DNA from: Anaerolineaceae bacterium UBA5838
Lineage (GTDB): Bacteria; Chloroflexota; Anaerolineae; Anaerolineales; Anaerolineaceae
DNA: 13,705 bases
Reading direction: 5' to 3'
Assembly (NCBI GenBank): GCA_002432795.1
Contig: DJGU01000052.1
Span: 1-13,705 of the forward strand
Positions 6,499 through 11,684 of this stretch are shown in pieces. Made by a program: the position numbers and the translations under genes. Positions within the stretch are counted from its first letter, which is position 1. Each line of letters starts with the position of its first letter. Below the pieces are notes generated by a model. It was not told where the DNA came from and searched no databases. It saw only the letters and a program-made list of their open reading frames with translations.

Positions 6499-7422
6499 TT
6501 ACATTCCGACTTCAGGCTTCTGTTGTTGCCCTTTTAGCTGCACCAGGATAACCGCTGCCAACATCATCACTGATCCAAACCATTCCCTGCCGCTTAACCT
6601 CTCCCCCAAAATGATCATCCCGCCCAACAGGGCGAAAACTGCCTCGAGGCTCATGATCAGGGATGCCAGGGCTGATTCAACCCTGCTTTGTCCAAATACC
6701 TGCAAGGTGAAACCGATCCCGACCGCTACAACCCCGGAATAGAGGAGCGGTCCCCAGGCAGATGGATCAAATCCAAACAAGCTGCTTTCTGTTGTCAAAT
6801 TTACCGCCAATCCAAGCAGTGCGGCGGTCAGAAATTGGCCAAAAGCCAGCTCCAGAGCGTCCAGTTTCGGGGTGAAATGGTCCAGCGCCAGTATTTGCAG
6901 AGCCCAAAACAATGCCCCGATAAGCACCAGGATATCGCCTTTTTGAATGCTCATCTCCAGGTTTACCGATAAAAACCAGACCCCTACCAAAGCCAAAACC
7001 ACCCCTATCCAAACCCAGAAGTTGACTTTTTTGCCAAGGAAGAAGCCGAATACGGGCACGAGCACCAGGTAAAAAGCGGTCAGAAAGCCCGCCTTGGATG
7101 CGCTGGTAGTCATGATCCCGAGTTGCTGCATGCTCGTGCCGGCAAATAAAAACAGGCCTGGTAACACGCTGGGTAAAACCAAATTTCGCCAAAACCCCTT
7201 CCAATTGAAAGCGTTGGGTTTCTTCTTGCCAACCTTCTTCAGAATCAAAGCCGGCAGCAGAACCAAACAGCCCAGGAAAAAACGCAGGGCAATGAAGGCG
7301 AAAGGCGGCATGCCTTCCATCGCTTGGCGCTGCGCCACAAACCCTGTGCCCCACACGATTGCTGCCAACAGCAGCAACGCTTCTCCGGGGAGCTTGATGT
7401 TCCATTTATGCGCGTTGTTCAT
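6499..7422 (-). CDS. EamA-family (DMT superfamily) transporter
   Basis: A 307-residue inner-membrane protein with about ten hydrophobic helices arranged as two EamA repeats. Each repeat has its characteristic start: LLLLAAIVWGTGFVAQRQA in the first half and DILVLIGALFWALQILALD in the second. The second half also shows the typical ALASLIMSLEAVFALLGG and a GERLSGREW loop. Family members export amino acids, metabolites or drugs; the substrate cannot be inferred. I start it at 7422 (MNNAHKW) rather than at an in-frame ATG at 7455, because a perfect -10 hexamer lies between the two. The stop is only 24 bp from the stop of the sortase-like gene, so the two transcripts converge. Confidence 0.92.
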   Translation of the reverse strand: MNNAHKWNIKLPGEALLLLAAIVWGTGFVAQRQAMEGMPPFAFIALRFFLGCLVLLPALILKKVGKKKPNAFNWKGFWRNLVLPSVLPGLFLFAGTSMQQLGIMTTSASKAGFLTAFYLVLVPVFGFFLGKKVNFWVWIGVVLALVGVWFLSVNLEMSIQKGDILVLIGALFWALQILALDHFTPKLDALELAFGQFLTAALLGLAVNLTTESSLFGFDPSAWGPLLYSGVVAVGIGFTLQVFGQSRVESALASLIMSLEAVFALLGGMIILGERLSGREWFGSVMMLAAVILVQLKGQQQKPEVGM

Positions 7423-7429
7423 CCGCAGG

Positions 7430-7435
7430 ATTATA
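7430..7435 (-). promoter_or_regulatory. Candidate -10 box of the EamA transporter gene
   Basis: On the minus strand a perfect TATAAT ends 7 bases before the ATG at 7422, which predicts a leaderless or nearly leaderless mRNA. No clear -35 box is visible at normal spacing. No Shine-Dalgarno site precedes this ATG, which fits leaderless initiation. Confidence 0.4.
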
Positions 7436-7510
7436 TTACAGGAGCAGGCGGACAATGGGGCAATTTTTGGGATACATTAGCCTGACAGACCATTGCTGAC
7501 CGGTTTGACA

Positions 7511-7542
7511 CCATCCATCACTAGGGTTGAGTGATGGGATGG
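7511..7542. repeat. Imperfect hairpin
   Basis: CCATCCATCACT (7511-7522) faces AGTGATGGGATGG (7530-7542) across a 7-nt loop. This gives a 12-bp stem with a single bulged G. There is no following T-run, so it is not an obvious terminator. Confidence 0.7.
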
Positions 7543-7559
7543 ATAACTCTGGACGTGTT

Positions 7560-7866
7560 GTCGGGCGAGATTGAAAAAAAGTCGGACAGGCGTAGGGGCG
7601 AAGCGTCCCAAAGTCAATACCATCCCTCACCATAAGCGAGTGTAAATTACGCTTCGCCTTTATTCGGAAAAAGAAATCATGCGGCGGATTGAGGACGGAA
7701 CTATCGACCTGTTTTCCAATTCAGAAACGCCCTCAATACCCCGAGGGCACTTCGTCTCGCCCTACGACAGAAATTTGGTGTTGCCAAATCAAGCAATTCG
7801 TTGCTGGCAAACGTTTCAAAAACAAACTCAAATGGTAATGGAGCGTACTGTAGGGCGAGATTGAAA
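7560..7866. repeat. Dispersed GTMGGGCGAGATTGAAA motif, two direct copies and one partial inverted copy
   Basis: GTCGGGCGAGATTGAAA (7560-7576) and GTAGGGCGAGATTGAAA (7850-7866) differ at one base of 17. TCTCGCCCTAC at 7755-7765 is the exact inverse of the first 11 bases of the second copy, so 7755-7860 is bounded by inverted repeats like a small non-autonomous element. Confidence 0.65.
7597..7658. repeat. Perfect 10-bp inverted repeat
   Basis: GGCGAAGCGT (7597-7606) is exactly inverted as ACGCTTCGCC (7649-7658), with 42 bp between. The arms could form the base of a larger RNA or DNA structure. Confidence 0.65.
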
Positions 7867-7950
7867 GCACCGGATAAGCAAATTAATACAAGCATTGTGT
7901 GCTTACAATCCGCCACCTTGAAGCCAAAACTCGTGAAAAAGTATTGCTAC

Positions 7951-7993
7951 TATAATTGCGTTCATTCCTGCTTTGAAAAGCAGACGCAAGGAG
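7951..7993 (+). promoter_or_regulatory. -10 box, leader hairpin and ribosome binding site of the lipoprotein gene
   Basis: A perfect TATAAT lies at 7951-7956; no convincing -35 box was found. The predicted leader has a 6-bp hairpin CTGCTT-TGAA-AAGCAG (7968-7983). It ends four bases before AAGGAG (7988-7993), which stands five bases from the ATG at 7999. The hairpin could modulate access to the ribosome binding site. Confidence 0.5.
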
Positions 7994-7998
7994 CATAA

Positions 7999-8436
7999 AT
8001 GGAAAAAAATATCTTTTCCTTAAGTTTTATCGTCCTGATGGGCGTTCTACTGCTGACGGCTTGCGGTGCCAACACCTCAACGACAACCACTGCGATGAAC
8101 AGTCCTGCGGTTACCACCGCTCTGCCAGCAACCGAGGTCGTAATTGTCGTAATTAAAGAAACTGAAACCATACCTGCTGAAACGCAAGCTTTGACCGCGA
8201 CAACTGAACCCCCGGCATTAACTAACACACCAACAAGCCACCTTCCGCAGACTGATGATGAGTGACAGGCGTTTATTACGGAAAAGTTACAGGAACATCA
8301 TTCGTTGAACTTCCTGTTAAGCCAGAATCTTAGCGAACAGGAGTGGCTGAATGTGCTCGCAAGCCGAAGTCACGCGGATGTTGTGCTAACAGATGAAGAA
8401 ATGGCCGCAATGATCCAATGGCTTATGGCGCACTAA
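7999..8436 (+). pseudogene. Small Thr-rich lipoprotein gene interrupted by an in-frame TGA
   Basis: The start at 7999 has AAGGAG five bases upstream and opens with a lipoprotein signal: a hydrophobic segment (IVLMGVLLL) and lipobox LTAC with the lipidated cysteine at residue 22. A Thr/Ala/Pro-rich stretch follows to TDDE, where TGA at 8263-8265 ends an 88-residue product. The same frame then stays open for 56 codons (8266-8433) to a TAA at 8434-8436. It encodes a plausible helical domain (QAFITEKLQEHHSLNF, then LSEQEWLNVLASR and LTDEEMAAMIQWLMAH). The simplest reading is a TGG-to-TGA nonsense change in a ~145-residue lipoprotein. A sequencing error or stop readthrough (the context is TGA-C) are alternatives. 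Several genes nearby end in TGA, so a changed genetic code is unlikely. The function of the C-terminal domain is unknown. Confidence 0.68.
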
Positions 8437-8543
8437 CAAAAGCGACATTTTCACAATTGGTCGGAAAAACAGAGGGTTGTGTCATACAAAAAAACAAAAG
8501 GTCCTTCAAGAATCGGTTTTGTTGGGTAAATCGCGCTTGCCAC

Positions 8544-8571
8544 TTGACCGCCCCTAAGTTCTGCCTATAAT
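8544..8571 (+). promoter_or_regulatory. Promoter of the T-box/trpB unit
   Basis: TTGACC (8544-8549) and a perfect TATAAT (8566-8571) are separated by 16 bp, giving a start near 8578. That places the T-box stem I about 25 nt into the transcript. This is one of the best promoters in the window. Confidence 0.8.
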
Positions 8572-8600
8572 TGCACCTAATCGATCATTGAAATACTTTG

Positions 8601-8908
8601 ACGAGGACTAGTAGCCGCAAAGACGGTGGCACAGAGAGCAGGAGCCGCTGAAAACCTGCCCACACGAATGCGTCGAATGGACCTCTGAGTTGCAGGGAGA
8701 ACGCCCCAAGGTAAGTACCTCGTGCCGGAGATGCCACCGTTATCAGGGTAAAGGGTATCGCGACTTCGTCGCCGTACTCAAAAAGAGTGAAGCTGGCTTA
8801 TTCCCTGTGTGCATCACCAGGGATTTTTTGATTAATAGGCTGGTTTAACCGGGGTGGCACCGCGGATTGCTGACACATTCGTCCCCAGTGGATGGATGTG
8901 TTTGATTT
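8601..8908 (+). promoter_or_regulatory. Tryptophan-specific T-box leader (transcription antitermination)
   Basis: This leader binds uncharged tRNA-Trp and lets transcription continue into trpB. Stem I is closed by GAGG (8603-8606) pairing with CCTC (8682-8685). Its specifier loop has the S-turn pair AGTA (8610-8613)/GAA (8675-8677), directly followed by the specifier codon TGG (8678-8680, Trp). The apical hairpin GCAGG/CCTGC is at 8638-8642/8655-8659. CCGTTATC (8737-8744) matches the conserved stem II/III region. The T-box core GGGTGGCACCGCGG is at 8852-8865; its bulge TGGC would pair with GCCA, fitting the G discriminator base of bacterial tRNA-Trp. GGGG at 8851-8854 can pair with CCCC at 8883-8886 (antiterminator), competing with the terminator at 8873-8901. 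Two independent signals, the codon and the discriminator, agree on tryptophan. Confidence 0.95.
8873..8908 (+). terminator. T-box-controlled intrinsic terminator
   Basis: A 12-bp stem pairs 8873-8884 (ACACATTCGTCC) with 8890-8901 (GGATGGATGTGT), including two G-T wobbles, around a 5-nt loop. TTGATTT follows. Its 5' arm contains part of the TCGTCCCC used by the antiterminator, so the two structures exclude each other. The T-run is interrupted by GA, so termination may be leaky. Confidence 0.85.
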
Positions 8909-8934
8909 AAAACCAACAACCGAGGAGAATTGCC

Positions 8935-10314
8935 ATGAAGAACCAGGAACAAACCCGATACCACTTGAGCGAAAGCGATATTCCGCGCTTTTGGTACAAC
9001 ATGAATGCCGATAGCCCCGTACCCCCAACACCTGTGTTCAACCCTGTCACCAAAGATCTGATCACCAAGGATGCGCTCGAAGCCCTTTTCCCACTCCCGC
9101 TCATCGAGCAGGAGATAACCATGGAACGCTACGTACCCATCCCTGAGGAAGTGCGCGAGATCTACAAACTTTACCGACCAACCTCACTGATCCGGGCTCG
9201 CCGTCTGGAAAAGGTACTCGACACCCCTGCCCATATTTACTTCAAGTATGAGGGGGAATCTCCGGCGGGTTCACACAAGCTGAATTCCGCCATTCCCCAG
9301 GCTTTCTTCAACAAGATCAGCGGAACCCACGCGATGACCACCGAGACTGGCGCGGGTCAGTGGGGCAGCGCGCTTGCGATGGCGTGCCAGATGTTTGGGA
9401 TCGACCTTGAAGTGTTCATGGTCAATGCCTCCTTCCTGGGCAAGCCCTACCGCCGCGTGATCATGGAGACTTTTGGGGCGCAGGTCTTTGCCAGCCCTTC
9501 CCCACGCACAAAAAGTGGGCGAAGTTATCTTGAAAAACGTCCTGATCACCCCGGATCGCTCGGTATCGCCATCTCCGAAGCGGTCGAGGTGGCGGCAGAA
9601 TCCGGTGGGAAAAAGAAGTATGGCTTGGGGTCGGTCCTCAACCACGTCATGCTGCACCAGACAGTTATCGGCGAAGAAGCCCTCAAGCAGATGGACCTGG
9701 CAGGAGAATATCCGGATGTGGTCATTGGCTGCGTGGGCGGCGGATCTAATTTCTCAGGATTGGCGTTTCCTTTCCTGAGGGAAAAACTGAAAGGGGAGCA
9801 GCAAACTCGCTTTTTGGCGGTTGAACCGACTGCCACACCCAGCCTGACCAGGGGCATTTATGGTTTTGATTACGGCGACAGCGCCGGGATCGTGCCCATC
9901 CTCAAGATGTATACCCTGGGCAGCAATTTTATTCCCGACCCCATTCACGCCGGTGGTCTGAGATATCACGGCATGGCACCCATCCTGAGCGGGCTATATA
10001 ACGCCGGACTGGTTGAAGCCGTAGCGGTGGAACAGCGGGCTGTTTTTGAAGCGGCGATTCAATTCGCGCGTGCTGAAGGCATCGTGCCGGCGCCTGAATC
10101 TGCCCATGCCATTCGCACAGCCATTGATGAAGCCCTCGACGCGCGTGAAAAAGGCGAAAAGCGTGTGATCCTCTTTAACCTCTCGGGGCACGGAATGTTG
10201 GACCTTTCAGCTTATGATCAGTATCTGCATAATGGAATGACGAACGGCGCGGTATCCGAAGCCCAGTTGGACGGTCTGGCTGAGCGGCTGCCAAAGGTCA
10301 ATCTGCCGGGCTAA
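8935..10314 (+). CDS. trpB: Tryptophan synthase beta subunit, TrpB2 type
   Basis: A 459-residue PLP enzyme that joins indole and serine to make tryptophan. The PLP lysine is K115 in GSHKLNSA, the catalytic glutamate is E137 in TETGAGQWG, the phosphate loop is GGGSN (268-272), and SGHG (417-420) lies at the pyridine-nitrogen side. The length and the N-terminal extension (RYHLSESDIPRFWYN) are those of the TrpB2 group, longer than classical TrpB1 of about 400 residues. TrpB2 enzymes often lie apart from trpA and may salvage indole. No trpA is seen here. The ATG has GAGGAG (8922-8927) seven bases upstream, after a T-box leader specific for tRNA-Trp, so expression rises when charged tRNA-Trp is low. 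A cupin gene lies 122 bp downstream. Confidence 0.96.
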   Translation: MKNQEQTRYHLSESDIPRFWYNMNADSPVPPTPVFNPVTKDLITKDALEALFPLPLIEQEITMERYVPIPEEVREIYKLYRPTSLIRARRLEKVLDTPAHIYFKYEGESPAGSHKLNSAIPQAFFNKISGTHAMTTETGAGQWGSALAMACQMFGIDLEVFMVNASFLGKPYRRVIMETFGAQVFASPSPRTKSGRSYLEKRPDHPGSLGIAISEAVEVAAESGGKKKYGLGSVLNHVMLHQTVIGEEALKQMDLAGEYPDVVIGCVGGGSNFSGLAFPFLREKLKGEQQTRFLAVEPTATPSLTRGIYGFDYGDSAGIVPILKMYTLGSNFIPDPIHAGGLRYHGMAPILSGLYNAGLVEAVAVEQRAVFEAAIQFARAEGIVPAPESAHAIRTAIDEALDAREKGEKRVILFNLSGHGMLDLSAYDQYLHNGMTNGAVSEAQLDGLAERLPKVNLPG

Positions 10315-10436
10315 GCTCAGGCTTTGCTGTAAAGATTAACTTAGTGTAAGAAAGGCGATGAGGAGCAGTCCGTCTTATATGAATCTTATAGTAATTTGGT
10401 ATCTTTAATATAAAGATAAAAAGAAAGAGGAGAAAT

Positions 10437-10838
10437 ATGAAACCTTATTACACTAACATTGAAAAAGACACCATTGAAAACACTGACTTTCGGCGTGTGC
10501 TTTACACGGGAAAATTGCAGCTGGTTTTGATGTCACTGGAACCCAAGGAAGATATTGGTCAGGAAGTGCACGATCACGTTGACCAGTTTTTTAGATTTGA
10601 AGCTGGTGAAGGCAAAGTGGTCACTGAAGATAGCGAGATCAACGTGAAGGATGGCGATGTGGTGGTCATTCCGGCAGGAACGGTCCACAACATTATCAAC
10701 ACCTCCGCGACAGAACGCCTGTCAATGTATACCATCTACTCTCCAGCCAACCATCCACATGGCACGGTCGCCCACACCAAGCACGAAGCTGAAGAGCTCG
10801 AGAAGAATTATCCCCCCGAATTCCAGCACGAGCATTAG
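10437..10838 (+). CDS. Small single-domain cupin protein
   Basis: A 133-residue beta-barrel cupin. Motif 1 shows the metal-ligand pattern HDHVDQFF with H45 and H47; the usual glutamate position may be taken by Q50 or a nearby residue. The second motif is DGDVVVIPAGTVHNI with H84. It probably binds one divalent metal; similar proteins act as small isomerases, dioxygenases or sugar binders, and nothing here decides between them. The His-rich C-terminal tail (HPHGTVAHTKHEAEE...HEH) is unusual and might bind metal too. The ATG has GAGGAG four bases upstream. The AT-rich 122-bp gap after trpB has room for its own promoter (a weak TATAAA at 10409-10414). A strong terminator follows at 10852. Confidence 0.88.
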   Translation: MKPYYTNIEKDTIENTDFRRVLYTGKLQLVLMSLEPKEDIGQEVHDHVDQFFRFEAGEGKVVTEDSEINVKDGDVVVIPAGTVHNIINTSATERLSMYTIYSPANHPHGTVAHTKHEAEELEKNYPPEFQHEH

Positions 10839-10851
10839 AATTTAGATGAAT

Positions 10852-10888
10852 CACAAAACCTGGCACACCGCCGGGTTTTGTGTGTTTA
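10852..10888 (+). terminator. Intrinsic terminator after the cupin gene
   Basis: CACAAAACCTGGC (10852-10864) pairs with GCCGGGTTTTGTG (10870-10882) around ACACC. This is a 13-bp stem with one wobble, followed by TGTTTA. It lies 13 bp after the cupin stop. The stem carries A and T tracts, so it could also work on the other strand. Confidence 0.85.
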
Positions 10889-10945
10889 TAGCGATAGATC
10901 CCCAATGCAACCAGAACAGAAAACGTATCCCTGGTTTAGGGAGGA

Positions 10946-10982
10946 CATAAGACGCTTCTCATACGTGAGTCTGCTTCTTATG
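10946..10982. repeat. Imperfect hairpin in the intergenic region before the WXG100-like gene
   Basis: CATAAGA (10946-10952) faces TCTTATG (10976-10982), and CTCA (10958-10961) faces TGAG (10966-10969) around TACG, with an internal loop between. The rest of 10889-11100 shows only a possible -10 box TACAAT at 11004-11009 and the ribosome binding site AGGAGG (11087-11092). Confidence 0.45.
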
Positions 10983-11100
10983 CTTTTGTGTTCCGTTTGA
11001 TGTTACAATCGGGATTAATCGAAGGTGGCCAGCTCATTATTCACGCCACCATTCAAGAATCGGTCTCATCTTAAAATCGAATAATAGGAGGAAATTCGTT

Positions 11101-11418
11101 ATGACAGTAACTGCAATGGATCCCGATCAGATTCACTTAATGGCGATCAATGCGAATCAAAAAGCAGAATCTATGCAGGGCCATATGTCTCAGTTAGTCA
11201 CTGCAGTCCGGGGAGCAGAATGGCAAAGCCGAGCGCGTGAAGAATCTGTCAATAATCTTGGAGACTTGATTAAAGTGAGTGCCAAATCGATTCAAGCAGT
11301 GTGCCTGACGGTAAGGACTGCTGAACATGAAGCAGACCAATGGAAAGTCTTTGCCAATAGGTTAAGTGGAAGCTTTCATCATTTGGATGGTATTTCTAAT
11401 TCTTTTCTCCTCAAATGA
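11101..11418 (+). CDS. WXG100/ESAT-6-like small helical protein (putative)
   Basis: A 105-residue protein that looks like a helical hairpin: helix 1 about residues 7-38, a turn at GAEWQSRA (38-45), and helix 2 about 46-90. Length, helix-turn-helix layout and the central tryptophan (W41) fit the WXG100 superfamily of type VII-type secreted proteins. The motif here is W-Q-S, not W-x-G, so the assignment is tentative. There is no signal peptide, as expected for that family. The ATG has AGGAGG (11087-11092) eight bases upstream, the strongest ribosome binding site in this part. The stop overlaps the start of the next small ORF (ATGA), so translation of the two is probably coupled. No EccC-like ATPase is seen in the window. 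Confidence 0.6.
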   Translation: MTVTAMDPDQIHLMAINANQKAESMQGHMSQLVTAVRGAEWQSRAREESVNNLGDLIKVSAKSIQAVCLTVRTAEHEADQWKVFANRLSGSFHHLDGISNSFLLK

Positions 11419-11576
11419 ATAATATCTGGGAGGGAATATTAAATGCAATTGGCAAAAAATCACCGACAAGTTTTGTCTTTCTACCAGGCATAGCAGAAAA
11501 TTTTCATGATTGGTTTGATAGAATTGATTTTGCTTGGGAAAAGATTGGTGACTGCTATGGTGGACTTGGAAGATAA
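11415..11576 (+). CDS. Small ORF coupled to the WXG100-like gene
   Basis: A 53-residue frame whose ATG (11415) overlaps the preceding TGA as ATGA, a classic translational-coupling junction. It is rich in aromatic residues (NNIWEGILNAIG..., then ENFHDWFDRIDFAWEKIG) and is not recognised as a known family. It could be a real small partner protein or the N-terminal remnant of a longer gene: the same frame opens again after two close stops (TAA at 11574 and 11586) and runs to the start of the NHL gene. Confidence 0.5.
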   Translation: MNNIWEGILNAIGKKSPTSFVFLPGIAENFHDWFDRIDFAWEKIGDCYGGLGR

Positions 11577-11588
11577 AGACGGATGTAA

Positions 11589-11684
11589 ATGATGACTCTC
11601 AAAATTAATCCGAAAATTTCGACACTCCAATTTTGGATGGATAGAAAATTTAGTGAAGGGTCCTTGAAAATCTGCACAAAATGA
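11589..11684 (+). CDS. Possible 31-residue ORF overlapping the NHL gene start
   Basis: This frame runs from a double ATG (11589, 11592) to TGA at 11682-11684, overlapping the ATG of the NHL protein as ATGA. It lies in the same frame as the 53-residue ORF before it. No Shine-Dalgarno site is visible and the peptide is not recognised. It might act as a leader that feeds ribosomes to the NHL gene, which lacks its own site, or be the tail of a decayed gene. Low confidence. Confidence 0.25.
   Translation: MMTLKINPKISTLQFWMDRKFSEGSLKICTK

Larger units (their letters stand above)
7456..7998. other. Gene-free, repeat-rich intergenic region
   Basis: No reading frame here has both a ribosome binding site and protein-like composition. 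Short frames such as 7679-7864 look like chance. The stretch contains a hairpin (7511-7542), an inverted repeat (7597-7658), a GCCCTC/GAGGGC hairpin (7729-7748), and scattered copies of a GTMGGGCGAGATTGAAA motif. It may be the remains of small mobile elements or hold a structured RNA. Confidence 0.6.

Noticed and set aside
6767..7405. 212-codon minus-strand frame inside the EamA transporter gene.
   Set aside because: It is a shifted frame of the transporter gene; the ten-helix EamA reading is the real one.
7679..7864. 61-codon frame in the repeat-rich region.
   Set aside because: It has no ribosome binding site, spans repeat motifs, and its peptide has no protein-like pattern.
7560..7866. 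CRISPR-like array because of the GATTGAAA ending of the repeated motif.
   Set aside because: There are only two direct copies, 290 bp apart, without regular spacers or cas genes; GATTGAAA merely resembles some CRISPR repeat ends.
7999..8436. TGA read as tryptophan or selenocysteine in the lipoprotein gene.
   Set aside because: Other genes here end at TGA (for example 3537-3539 and 11416-11418) and use TGG for Trp, and no selenocysteine insertion hairpin is evident just after the TGA.
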